From contig JASEIU010000003.1 of assembly GCA_030017715.1 (NCBI GenBank), positions 186,001 through 250,000 of the forward strand: DNA of 64,000 bases, given 5' to 3'. The notes under the pieces are model-generated. The model was not told the origin of the DNA and did no database searches. It saw nothing but the letters and a program-made list of their open reading frames with translations. The position numbers and the translations under genes are program-made. Of the stretch, positions 32,538 through 41,310 are shown in pieces. Position 1 is the stretch's first letter. Every line of letters starts with the position of its first letter. The stretch comes from Candidatus Saccharicenans sp. (GTDB taxonomy: Bacteria > Acidobacteriota > Aminicenantia > Aminicenantales > Saccharicenantaceae).

Positions 32538-33338
32538 ATGTTTTCAGCTCAGACCGTCATCCGGGACCTGGAGAACATCCGCGCCAGGGGCCCGCTCATT
32601 CACAATATCACCAATTTCGTGGTAATGAATCTCACCGCCAACGCTCTGCTATCGATTGGAGCTTCGCCTGTTATGGCTCACGCAGAGGAAGAGGTGGAGG
32701 ACATGGTTAGCCTGGCCTCAGCCGTGGTTATTAACATCGGAACGCTCAGCCGATACTGGGTCGAAGCTATGAAAAAAGCCGTCCGGGCGGCCCAAGATAA
32801 CAACATCCCTGTTATCCTCGACCCGGTCGGGGCCGGAGCCACCTCCTACCGGACGGCCACTGCCCGCCGTTTGCTGGAGATTGGCCCGGTGGCCATCATC
32901 CGCGGCAACGGCTCGGAAATCCGGGCTCTGGTGGATTCAGGCGCCAGAACCAAAGGCGTCGACAGCCTCGAAACACCGGAAGCCGCAGTGGAAGCCGGCC
33001 GACTGCTGTCTGAGAAGTACGGCTGCGCGGTCAGCATCAGCGGGCCGGAGGACATTATCGTCCGAGGCGAGGAAACCATCCGCCTCGGTAACGGTCATCC
33101 TATGATGCCAAGGGTAACCGGACTCGGCTGTACGGCCTCCGCTCTAACCGGAGCTTTCGCCGCTGTTAATCCGAAATATTTGGAAGCCGCCGCCGGAGCT
33201 ATGGCCGTCATGGGCATTTGCGGAGAACTGGCGGCTGAACAAGCCAGGGGCCCGGCCAGCTTTGAGCTTCATTTCCTTGACTGGTTGCACCTGATCGGAA
33301 CACGGGAGATAGCCGACCGGCTGAAGATTACCACCTGA
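32538..33338 (+). CDS. thiM: hydroxyethylthiazole kinase
   Basis: This 266-residue enzyme phosphorylates 4-methyl-5-hydroxyethylthiazole for thiamine salvage. It has family marks PLIHNITNFVVMNLTANALL (with the GASPVMAH substrate loop after it), NIGTLS, ILDPVGAGAT and the ATP/catalytic GLGCTASALTGAF motif, whose cysteine is the usual catalytic-side residue. The ATG at 32538 has AGGAGG ten bases upstream, whereas an ATG at 32530 is only two bases from it. It is directly controlled by the TPP riboswitch and is followed by thiE and thiL, so the three make one thiamine-phosphate pathway operon. Length and motifs agree with ThiM (about 265). Confidence 0.95.
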   Translation: MFSAQTVIRDLENIRARGPLIHNITNFVVMNLTANALLSIGASPVMAHAEEEVEDMVSLASAVVINIGTLSRYWVEAMKKAVRAAQDNNIPVILDPVGAGATSYRTATARRLLEIGPVAIIRGNGSEIRALVDSGARTKGVDSLETPEAAVEAGRLLSEKYGCAVSISGPEDIIVRGEETIRLGNGHPMMPRVTGLGCTASALTGAFAAVNPKYLEAAAGAMAVMGICGELAAEQARGPASFELHFLDWLHLIGTREIADRLKITT

Positions 33339-33456
33339 GAGGCTCCAGCCCCCGGATGGTCAGAAAAACCCATGGAAACAGGAAAAAATGGTTGCGGCGC
33401 CGGCCGCTACAATGGCCGGAGGCAATATTTCTGGCCGCCCTCGATAGAAGGACCGC

Positions 33457-34143
33457 ATGACAACAACCAGAAAATCCGATAAACTTCTCCCCGGGGCGGG
33501 GTTCATCGACCTGAGTCTTTACCTGGTCACCGACCGCCGCCTGGCCGGAGACCGCCCCCTGACCGAGGTGGCAAGAAAGGCCGTAGCCGGCGGAGTAACC
33601 ATCGTCCAGCTCAGAGAAAAAGAATGTTCTTCGCGCCAATACTTAGAGCTGGCTCGGTCGATAAAAAAAATCCTGCCGCCTGAAGTTCCTCTTATTATTA
33701 ACGACCGCCTGGATGTGGCCCTGGCCGCTCAAGCCGATGGAGTTCATCTCGGGCAGAATGACCTTCCGGCAGAAGTAGCCCGAAAATATCTCGGGTCTCA
33801 AGCTATTGTCGGTCTGTCGGTTGAAAATCTCGAACAGCTGGCGCAGGCGATTAATCTGCCGGTTGATTACCTGGCCCTGAGCCCCGTCTTCGCCACGCCC
33901 ACCAAGACCGATACCGGGCCGGCCTGGGGGCTGGAAGGACTGACCAGGGCGCGCCGCATGACCGCCCTGCCGCTGGTGGCCATCGGCGGAATAAACGAGA
34001 GCAACGCAGCGGAGGTCATAAAGGCCGGGGCCGACGGCCTGGCCGTTGTCTCAGCCATCTGCGCCGCACCCGACCCGGAGCAAGCCGCCCGGAGATTGCG
34101 CCGTCTGATTGATGAAACCAGGAGGACGATGAAGCAGCGCTGA
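33457..34143 (+). CDS. thiE: thiamine-phosphate synthase
   Basis: This 228-residue TIM-barrel enzyme joins hydroxymethylpyrimidine pyrophosphate and thiazole phosphate. Conserved segments seen are LYLVTDRRL, GGVTIVQLREK, LIINDRLDVALAAQADGVHLGQNDLP (the phosphate and Mg region), IVGLSVEN, YLALSPVFATPTKTD and ALPLVAIGGINESNAAEVIKAG. The first 20 residues before the first strand are an unusual but not surprising extension. ATG 33457 follows AAGGAC. It lies 118 bases after thiM and 139 before thiL, in the same direction under the TPP riboswitch. No thiC or thiD is in the window, so this group can act in salvage or with genes elsewhere. Confidence 0.95.
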   Translation: MTTTRKSDKLLPGAGFIDLSLYLVTDRRLAGDRPLTEVARKAVAGGVTIVQLREKECSSRQYLELARSIKKILPPEVPLIINDRLDVALAAQADGVHLGQNDLPAEVARKYLGSQAIVGLSVENLEQLAQAINLPVDYLALSPVFATPTKTDTGPAWGLEGLTRARRMTALPLVAIGGINESNAAEVIKAGADGLAVVSAICAAPDPEQAARRLRRLIDETRRTMKQR

Positions 34144-34282
34144 GGCGGGCATGGGCGGAGCGAGGTCTGTTCTTATGGAAGCAATACCGGAGAACTCCCT
34201 GCGACTTGACCAAAAGCAAAAATAGAAAAGTTAAAACCGGATCGCTGTATTCAGGCCCCGGAGCCTGGAGCAGGAGAATAAT

Positions 34283-35314
34283 ATGAAGAAAAGAAAAGCA
34301 CTTACAATCGAAGACCTGGGAGAGTTCGGGTTCATAGCCCGTTTTTCGACCGATTTTTTGAAAAATCTGCCCCCGACCGTGCTGGGAATAGGCGACGACT
34401 GCGCTGTTCTGCCGTGGAAAGGCCGGAAAAAACTGTTGATTACCACCGATTTGCTGGTCGAGGAGGTCCATTTCCTCAGGGATAAAATTTCTGCCGCCGA
34501 CCTCGGCCACAAGGCTCTTGCCGTTAACCTCAGCGATATCGCGGCCATGGGGGGACGTCCGCGCTGGGCCTTCCTGTCAATCGCCATTCCGACGGGCACG
34601 CCCATCGCCTGGTTCGATGATTTCTTCCGGGGCTGGAAACGGCTCGGCCGGCGGACCGGAGTTCATCTCCTGGGTGGCGACACCACCGCTTCAAAAGGGG
34701 GCCTGGTCATCAACGTGGTGGTGGCCGGCGAGACCGACCAAAGATACCTGAAATACCGGTCGGCCGCCCGGCCGGGAGATGTGGTGGCAGTGACCGGCGA
34801 CCTGGGTGACTCAGAAGGCGGCCTGAGGCTGATCCTGAAAAAAACGTCGCCGGCCGGACTCCCTCCTGATGAGAGGTACCTGATAAGGCGCCATTGCCGG
34901 CCGCGCCCCCACCTGGAAGAAGGCCGATTTCTGGCCAGGCAGCCTGAAGTCCGGGCCATGATGGACGTGTCCGACGGGATTGACTCCGACCTGCGGAGAA
35001 TAATGGAACGCTCCGGCTGCGGAGTGAAAATCTATCTGGAAAATCTTCCTCTCTCCCCGGCCCTGAAAAGATGCGCCCGCCGGCTGGGCTGGAACCTGGA
35101 CGAGGTGGCTGCCGCAGGGGGAGAAGATTATTGTCTGCTGCTGACGGTTGCCCGAAATGATTTCCCGGCTCTGGCCAGGAGATTTTACCGCCGCTTCCGG
35201 CGCCCGCTCGCCGCCATTGGACTGATAACCGACGAAAAGAATCGCCTGCGCTATTTCCGGAATCAGCTTCCGGTCATTCTGGGAAAATCCGGCTTCGACC
35301 ATTTTAAGGTCTGA
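34283..35314 (+). CDS. thiL: thiamine-monophosphate kinase
   Basis: This 343-residue ATP-dependent kinase makes thiamine diphosphate, the ligand that shuts the riboswitch upstream. Motifs are GIGDDCAVL (Mg-binding aspartates near residue 35), LLITTDLLVEEVHFL, GHKALAVNLSDIAAMGG, LLGGDTTASK, VAVTGDLGDSEGG, MMDVSDGIDSDLRRI and AAAGGEDYCLLLTV. It matches ThiL in length and order of motifs. ATG 34283 follows CAGGAGA. It is the last gene of the thiamine group; after it comes 167 bases and then a histidine kinase that is probably transcribed separately. Confidence 0.95.
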   Translation: MKKRKALTIEDLGEFGFIARFSTDFLKNLPPTVLGIGDDCAVLPWKGRKKLLITTDLLVEEVHFLRDKISAADLGHKALAVNLSDIAAMGGRPRWAFLSIAIPTGTPIAWFDDFFRGWKRLGRRTGVHLLGGDTTASKGGLVINVVVAGETDQRYLKYRSAARPGDVVAVTGDLGDSEGGLRLILKKTSPAGLPPDERYLIRRHCRPRPHLEEGRFLARQPEVRAMMDVSDGIDSDLRRIMERSGCGVKIYLENLPLSPALKRCARRLGWNLDEVAAAGGEDYCLLLTVARNDFPALARRFYRRFRRPLAAIGLITDEKNRLRYFRNQLPVILGKSGFDHFKV

Positions 35315-35481
35315 AGAATGGCGGTCGAATCGATAACGGCATTTTCGGCCCGATAAGCAAGGCCATGGCCGGCCCCATGGCCGGCCAATAACACTTCCCG
35401 GTCTGGACAAATAGCAACCCCTCAGCTAAAATAAAATCTAACCTTCAAGTCGATATTTTTTGAAAACGTTCCGGCCTTAAA

Positions 35482-36873
35482 ATGAAACCGAGAATTTCCG
35501 AAAAGACGAAAAATTGTTCTTTTAATGAACTGCTGGTTAAGCAGGCTCCTTTCGGCCTGGCGTTGATAGAGGCTTCAGGCCGCTGGCTTCTGGTCAACCC
35601 GGCCTTCACCAGAATAACAGGTTATTCGGCGGAAGATATACCGGACGGAAAAGCCTGGTTTGAGAAAGCTTTCGCCGACCCCGAAAAAAGGGCAGAATTT
35701 CTCTCCCTCTGGCTGCTCGACCGGAAGAAAGGGGAAGCCATGGACCGGGTCCTGGAAATCGTTGGCCGGGATGGTCAGAAGAAATGGGTGCAGGCCACCA
35801 GCGCCTTTTTGCCCGACGGGCTCACCGTATTCAGTGTTCATGACATCAGCGATAAAAAACTGATCGAAAGTGCCAGAGAAGAAGCTGAGAATTATTACCG
35901 GGCGTTGCTTGAGGCCACCCCCGACATGGTGGTGGTCACTGATTCCGGAGGATTCATAACCTATGCCTCGGAAAGCGCGACCAGATTCTTAGGATATGAT
36001 TCCTCCGAAGAACTGATCGGCCGGAACAACCAGGATCTTTTTGCGCCCGAAGACCTGGAGAAAATTCGGCAGCTCGGACCGCTGCTCGCACAACAAGGTT
36101 TTCTGGGGCCGTTCATAGCCAAAGTACTGAAGAAGACCGGCGAGCAGAGGATAGTCGAAATCAATTCCTCTCTTGTCAGAATTTCGGGCGAGGCAGTATC
36201 TTACATCGGTATCATGATAGACATCACCGACAGATTAAAACTGGAAAACGAACTCCGTCAGGCTCTGATCGAAAAGGAGATTCTGATAAGAGAAGTCCAT
36301 CACCGGGTTAAAAATAACCTGCAACTGATCCAGAGTCTATTGAGATTGCAGTCTCAATATCACACTTCGCCCGAGGTCAGAGCAGCCTTAAAAGACTCCC
36401 TGAGCCGGGTAAAGTCCATCGCCCTGATTTATGAGGGCCTGCTAAGGTCCAATCGAGTGGACAGAATCAATCTTGACCGGTACCTGGAAAGAATTGTCTC
36501 TCAGGCCGGCTCTCTTTACCGACAGGAAGGAAGAGAAATTCAGATTGTGACTGACCTGGATGAGGTTCAGGTTGACCTGGCTGAAGCTCATCCCTGCGGT
36601 CTTATTGCCTCAGAGCTCGTTTCTAATTCAATAAAACACGCTTTTAAGGAACGTCGGCAGGGAACAATCAGAGTCAGCCTGAAGAAAACCAACGGCCGGC
36701 AAGTGGTCCTGTCGGTAAGCGACGACGGTCAGGGACTCCCGGAAAATTTAGACCCGACAGTTTCAACTTCCTTTGGCTGGCAGATAGTCAATGACCTGAC
36801 AAAGCAGCTCAGGGGAACTCTGTCCTGGAAATCCGACCGCGGAACCGAGGTTACGGTTACGTTTACTCCCTGA
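35482..36873 (+). CDS. PAS-PAS sensor histidine kinase (HisKA_2 type)
   Basis: This encodes 463 residues with no membrane segment, so it is cytoplasmic. The PAS domains are at about 15-125 (FGLALIEASGRWLLVNPAFTRITGY) and 135-255 (ATPDMVVVTDSGGFITYASE, ending DITDRLKLE). The HisKA_2 dimer/phospho-acceptor motif EVHHRVKNNLQLI has the acceptor H273, and the ATPase domain follows with ELVSNSIKHAF (N box) and SDDGQGLPENL plus GTEVTVTF at the end. The first residues contain few membrane or cofactor-specific signs, so the signal is unknown. No response regulator lies beside it. Its stop overlaps by 11 bases the convergent PhoD-like gene. Confidence 0.9.
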   Translation: MKPRISEKTKNCSFNELLVKQAPFGLALIEASGRWLLVNPAFTRITGYSAEDIPDGKAWFEKAFADPEKRAEFLSLWLLDRKKGEAMDRVLEIVGRDGQKKWVQATSAFLPDGLTVFSVHDISDKKLIESAREEAENYYRALLEATPDMVVVTDSGGFITYASESATRFLGYDSSEELIGRNNQDLFAPEDLEKIRQLGPLLAQQGFLGPFIAKVLKKTGEQRIVEINSSLVRISGEAVSYIGIMIDITDRLKLENELRQALIEKEILIREVHHRVKNNLQLIQSLLRLQSQYHTSPEVRAALKDSLSRVKSIALIYEGLLRSNRVDRINLDRYLERIVSQAGSLYRQEGREIQIVTDLDEVQVDLAEAHPCGLIASELVSNSIKHAFKERRQGTIRVSLKKTNGRQVVLSVSDDGQGLPENLDPTVSTSFGWQIVNDLTKQLRGTLSWKSDRGTEVTVTFTP

Positions 36874-39568
36874 CCTGCTGCCCTCCGCTTCTCAGGTCTA
36901 TCACCAGACTTTTCCTGGCGCCGGCTGGAAGCGAAGGAATGCCCTTGATTTCTTTCCAGGCGGAAGTGCCGGGCTCTCCACCACGAATGGTATAGCTGCC
37001 GCTCCTGAAGACCTTGGGCCGAATCTCGGTCCCTTTAATTCTTAAGGTATAGACCGTTTCTCCTGATTTCTCGTCAACCACCTGGACCACCGGGTCTGAA
37101 ATTCCCTTGAACTGAAGCAGCGGGAGATAGGCGGCCGGTTTCCGACTGTCGTTATCGAGCTGACTGAACGCAATCGGCCAGCCCGGAAAAGACTCATAAT
37201 GAGCATCTAACGCATTTTCGGGCCGCACCAGGCAATCCAGCATAATTCGCCTCTCGGCCCGGTTGATGATAACGAGTCCGTAGCCGGACGAGCCCCGCCC
37301 CGCCTGGCCAGTTTTTCCTTCCAGCGGGTTGGTCACGACTTCGAGACTGAACTTATTTCCGAAAGCATCCTCAAAATTGCCGGGACCTCCGCCTGCCCCG
37401 GAGACCGCAGACCTGGCGGCCGGTTCGGGCATCCAGCGCACGGCCTGACCGGCTACAATCGGCGGCGGGACAAAGGCCCAGACCGCATCGCCTGGTCTTT
37501 GCAATCCGTACCGGAGCGCCGCCGGAGGGCCGCCGGATCCGCACAGGTGGACAGCAAAAGCCTGTCTGAGTATGCCGATAGCTTCATCCCGGGCCGGCTG
37601 AGGCCAGCCGCCGCTCATAAAATCGGCCACCGGACGGTCATCCGGCGGAATTTCTCCCGATTTCAGAGGCTGAAGCTGCCAGAGCGCTTCCTCCCCCGAC
37701 TGCCCTTCCGGAAGGGTCAGCAGCGACACCCAGAGAGACTGAGAAAGCAGCGCCTTCATCCAGATTCCGTCCGACCAGTCTTCAGCCCAGCGTTTCAGAA
37801 GTTTCAACTGGGCCTGACTCAACAGCCGGGCCGAGTTCAGCCTGGCCTGTTTCTTCAGGTCAAAATTCCGGTTTGAGGCCCAGCCGTTTCGAATCTGAGC
37901 TTCTGGCAGCAGCGGGGCCGGAGCCGACTTGAAAGCCCGGTCGCAAACAGCGGCCAGGCTCAAGCCGGCATAACGTATTTCTCTGAAATTTGGATCTGCC
38001 TCCGTCTCAGAAGCCGCCTGACCAACATTCTCCGGCCAGTGGGAAAACTGGGTGGTCAGAACCAGGTCGATGAATTCCGGAGGCATCAGGAAACCGCCGC
38101 TGTCCTGGGCCACCACCGGGTCAGAATACTCCTCTGCTTTTACCTGCCGGCAGTTTTCGCCCCATAGTTTATTCTGGAAAAAATCCCGGACGTCAGGCAT
38201 GACCGCCGACGGGCGGTCTTTGATCAGGCCCGAAAAGGCCCAGCCGAAAAGCAACCACTGCCTGAGGTATTCCCGGCGGGCTTCTTCCAGGCTAAATTTT
38301 TCCCTCCAGAAGGAGGCCGGCCGACCGAAGACCTGGTTGCCGGCAAAGATCACCAGGTCCGGGTCCTGCTTTTTCAGGGCCGAGACCAGTCCGTTGTGAG
38401 GATAGCCTTCCTCCCGGTGGTTGCTCAGAACCGCCAGCGCCAGCCGGTCCCTGTCAGCTGGCTCTTTTCTTATTATTCCTATAGGATAATGGGCAATTTC
38501 CGGCCCGAATTCGAGCCCCTCCAGCCTCACCCGGAATTCATGGTCGCGGCTGGCATCCCAGCCGGCCACCCTGAACCTGGCCAACCAGGAATTCAGGTCC
38601 ACCCGGCTCCTGGCCGCCGGCACCCAATCCCCGTCCTGTTTTGTTTCCAGCAGGGCCTCAGTCTCAGAATTCAAGCAGCCCGGAATGAGCTGGGCGGTCA
38701 GGGTCAGGTGGCCACGGCTAAGAATATACAGAGTAAAGGCAACCGGGCCCAGGGCTCTTTCCGGATGTTCCTGAATCAGGTCGCCATCAATATTCAGTTC
38801 CTTCCAGCAACTGACAGCCGCCCCGGGTTCGGGTTGGACTTCCGGCAGGCTCGAGACCAGGGCCAGCCCGCCCGCAGTCCGGTCGGCTGCCCGGTCAGTT
38901 TCTTCCAGCTCATCAAGTATCGCACCGCTTTCGGGTTCTGTGACCGTCAACCTGAGATAAGATTGATTTTCGGTCGTTTCCAGGCTGAGTCGCAGCTCGA
39001 CTCCTTTCTTTAGAGCCTTCTTGAGAGCTTCGAGCTTTTCCTCCGAGCTGACGCTCTCCAGCTCGCCTATGAACAGCAAACCGTCGGTCGTCAGGCCGGC
39101 TTCGAGCCCCTGAGCCTCGACTGCGGCCAGACGGTAATCTCCGCCGGGGCTTTTTATTCCCAGCCTGAGCCCGACATAATTCCTGGTCCTGGCCCGGGTC
39201 GGAAACTCCGGGACCGAAACTTTAACAGAAATTTCCATTCCCCCGGCGCCGGCGACCGCTTCCCGGGTCAGCAGATAAAGGTAACGGTTGGCTTTTGCTC
39301 CCAGGCACTCAATCGCTCCCCGGTTCAGTCTCCAGTCTTCGAGACGCTGAGCATAGAAGTCCGGCCCTACCCACTGTCGGGAGGCCAGGGCCCCAAACCC
39401 CATTTGAAGCTTTCCGCTGGAACCCGTCTGACCGGCCGCGGGCAAGAGCATTCCAAACAGAAGCCCGGCCAGAATCCCGTTTTGGGCCAGAAGGAACCAG
39501 CACCGCCGCTTCAATCGAGGGCGTGAATTTTGGCTTTTCTGGACCGGTCTGTTGTTAATAATCTTCAT
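36863..39568 (-). CDS. exported PhoD-like metallophosphatase-fold protein with changed metal ligands
   Basis: This encodes about 901 residues from ATG 39568-39566 (a GTG at 39604 is possible). A basic N-terminus and hydrophobic NGILAGLLFGMLLPAAG form a signal peptide. Residues after about 370 are PhoD-like in layout: DPDLVIFAGNQVF, RPSAVMPDVRDFFQNKLWGE, FLMPPEFIDLVLTTQFSHWPEN, CDRAFKS, and LKRWAEDWSDGIWMKALLSQSLW. In active PhoD-like enzymes these read SGDQIY and PDDHDVxxGNxWG. Here the first Asp is Asn and the D-x-H pair is V-x-D/R, so metal binding is probably lost. The N-terminal 350 residues are a beta-rich, LamG-like domain. Enzymatic function is doubtful; a binding role is possible. Confidence 0.65.
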   Translation of the reverse strand: MKIINNRPVQKSQNSRPRLKRRCWFLLAQNGILAGLLFGMLLPAAGQTGSSGKLQMGFGALASRQWVGPDFYAQRLEDWRLNRGAIECLGAKANRYLYLLTREAVAGAGGMEISVKVSVPEFPTRARTRNYVGLRLGIKSPGGDYRLAAVEAQGLEAGLTTDGLLFIGELESVSSEEKLEALKKALKKGVELRLSLETTENQSYLRLTVTEPESGAILDELEETDRAADRTAGGLALVSSLPEVQPEPGAAVSCWKELNIDGDLIQEHPERALGPVAFTLYILSRGHLTLTAQLIPGCLNSETEALLETKQDGDWVPAARSRVDLNSWLARFRVAGWDASRDHEFRVRLEGLEFGPEIAHYPIGIIRKEPADRDRLALAVLSNHREEGYPHNGLVSALKKQDPDLVIFAGNQVFGRPASFWREKFSLEEARREYLRQWLLFGWAFSGLIKDRPSAVMPDVRDFFQNKLWGENCRQVKAEEYSDPVVAQDSGGFLMPPEFIDLVLTTQFSHWPENVGQAASETEADPNFREIRYAGLSLAAVCDRAFKSAPAPLLPEAQIRNGWASNRNFDLKKQARLNSARLLSQAQLKLLKRWAEDWSDGIWMKALLSQSLWVSLLTLPEGQSGEEALWQLQPLKSGEIPPDDRPVADFMSGGWPQPARDEAIGILRQAFAVHLCGSGGPPAALRYGLQRPGDAVWAFVPPPIVAGQAVRWMPEPAARSAVSGAGGGPGNFEDAFGNKFSLEVVTNPLEGKTGQAGRGSSGYGLVIINRAERRIMLDCLVRPENALDAHYESFPGWPIAFSQLDNDSRKPAAYLPLLQFKGISDPVVQVVDEKSGETVYTLRIKGTEIRPKVFRSGSYTIRGGEPGTSAWKEIKGIPSLPAGARKSLVIDLRSGGQQVRE

Positions 39569-39772
39569 ATCAGTTTTCCAATTTTTTTTATTTTTATCGG
39601 CCACTTAAGGCCGCCGGTTAAATCCACTGTTTACGACATCCGGAGCTGAATCATTGAATCGCGGTCATTCACGCTGCCGGTTTCCCAGAGCCGAAACAAA
39701 ACTCCTGCGCTCCGACCCTAAAATAAAACCGCCGCAGCCGGACGTCCAGGACCGCAATCTCAGGCCCGAATA

Positions 39773-40711
39773 TCAGCTGACCCCGGCCAGGGCGATCAGG
39801 GCCCGCATCAGCTTGAAACCTTCCAGGTAATCCTGCGAGGCAAAGGTTAGCGTCCTGGGATACGGTCGCCTGACCCCCGGAATCAGCGCTCCCAGCTCAG
39901 CCTGCTGGCTGTTATGCAGGTTGATTTCGAATTGATAGGGCGGCGAAAGCTTATAAGGCTGGCAACTTTTCAGAGAACTTAAGGCTTTCCTGGCTCCTTC
40001 CCTTAAATCGGTCAGAACCTTATCGCGGGCAAAATTCCTGGCCGCCAGCCGGTTGACCGCCTCCTTAACCGGGACGGCCAGCAGCGACTGTCCCAGCAGC
40101 TCCTGTGCCTGGCGGCAGGTCTCGGTGTCGCCAGTAATCATGACCACCGGAACGTTGAAATAACCGGCAATAGCCGCATTGATCCCCAGCTCCGGCATTT
40201 CCAGACCGTTTATCCTGATGGAATAGATGGCCGCGCCCGAGATGGTGTGGTCAAGTATGGCCGGGGCCGAACCGGCCCGGGCATGATAGCCAACAAACAG
40301 GCAGGCGGAAAAGCTGGAATCAAGGCCTTCCATCATGGACATCGGCTTGGGCGAACCTGAAATCAAAATCGCTCGAGGGTCCAGCTCACCGGCAATGATA
40401 TTTCGCATGGAGCCGTGAGAATCGTTGACCACCACTTCGGTGGCCCCGCCGTCAAACAGGCCCTGGATGACGGCATTGGTATCCTGAGCCATCCACTTCC
40501 GGGCAATCTGGTACTCCGGCGATTCAGCCGAACACTGGTTGCCGTGTACCACCCCCCAGATGCCTTCCATATCCACTGATATGTAGACTTTGAGGGGCTG
40601 TCGGGAAACAACCGCCGCCGTCCTGCCCTGTCCGGAAGATTGACCCGAAAAGAGCATTATTGCCGGCAATAGACACGCTGTCAGAAAAAGCCACCTTGCT
40701 CTTATCTTCAT
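39773..40711 (-). CDS. exported M55-family D-aminopeptidase (DppA-like)
   Basis: This encodes 312 residues with a signal peptide (WLFLTACLLPAIMLFSGQ). The M55 zinc site is complete: D47 and E49 in ISVDMEGIWG, H99 in NDSHGS, H143 in GYHARAG and E175 in MPELGINA, in the order of Bacillus DppA. Such enzymes release N-terminal D-amino acids from small peptides, for example from cell-wall turnover, here in the periplasm. ATG 40711 is followed by three lysine/arginine residues, typical of Sec signals. It seems to be alone, 60 bases or more from neighbours. The family is certain, the substrate inferred. Confidence 0.9.
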   Translation of the reverse strand: MKIRARWLFLTACLLPAIMLFSGQSSGQGRTAAVVSRQPLKVYISVDMEGIWGVVHGNQCSAESPEYQIARKWMAQDTNAVIQGLFDGGATEVVVNDSHGSMRNIIAGELDPRAILISGSPKPMSMMEGLDSSFSACLFVGYHARAGSAPAILDHTISGAAIYSIRINGLEMPELGINAAIAGYFNVPVVMITGDTETCRQAQELLGQSLLAVPVKEAVNRLAARNFARDKVLTDLREGARKALSSLKSCQPYKLSPPYQFEINLHNSQQAELGALIPGVRRPYPRTLTFASQDYLEGFKLMRALIALAGVS

Positions 40712-41028
40712 TCTCTCCTCCTGTTTCCTTAGGCCTTAAATATTTTCTTCGAACTTCCAGGCGCTTGGGCCTTTACTCTTATTATTATCCAATATTTCAA
40801 CCTCAAATAAAATTGCAGAAAGCTGGAGGTTCTGAATAAACTCGGCCAGCGGTCAGCTTCCTGTTAGAGCCAAGCTGGAGCCTCGGCCGTAAAAATTTTT
40901 CGGCCGCCGGCTGATTCTGCCGATCCCGCCCGGCCAGAACCGCAGCCGGAACCCGTCAGCCGGCAGAAGAATTTCCGGGGCGCAAACGCTGCCCGATAAT
41001 CGGCCGCCGACCACTCTTTGAAAACCTT
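40712..41028. other. intergenic stretch with no recognisable gene
   Basis: GC-rich in its right half with several CGGCC repeats, but I see no coding pattern. It ends in the promoter at 41029-41057. Confidence 0.4.
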
Positions 41029-41057
41029 TTAGACCCAGGGGGGTATTCTGCTATAAT
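41029..41057 (+). promoter_or_regulatory. extended -10 promoter of the small membrane protein/glycosyltransferase pair
   Basis: TTAGAC (41029-41034), 17 bases, and TGCTATAAT (the -10 at 41052-41057 with an extended TGn) lie about 36 bases before the start at 41093. Confidence 0.65.
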
Positions 41058-41092
41058 CTTATCGGCTAAACTCAGGATAAAGGAATTCCATA

Positions 41093-41308
41093 ATGAGCGG
41101 ACTGGCCATAATCCTGGCCTTAGTTTTTTCTCCCCTGGCCGCCCTGTCCGCTTATCTCATAACTTACGCGGAATACAAAAAGCATTTTCCCGACGACCTG
41201 AAAAGAGCCAGAAAGCTGTCACTGCATTTCGCCCTCAGCACCCTGGCCTTTTTCATCATCCTGATCATTCTGGCCTTCCTGGTAATCGGCAATCTGCCGC
41301 CAAAATAA
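41093..41308 (+). CDS. small two-helix inner-membrane protein
   Basis: This encodes 71 residues: a first hydrophobic helix (LAIILALVFSPLAALSAYLI), a charged loop (YAEYKKHFPDDLKRARKL) and a second helix (STLAFFIILIILAFLVIGN). AAGGA precedes ATG 41093. It stops two bases before the start of the glycosyltransferase gene, so both are translated from one message and may work together, for example as a membrane anchor or helper. I recognise no named family. Confidence 0.7.
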   Translation: MSGLAIILALVFSPLAALSAYLITYAEYKKHFPDDLKRARKLSLHFALSTLAFFIILIILAFLVIGNLPPK

Positions 41309-41310
41309 AG

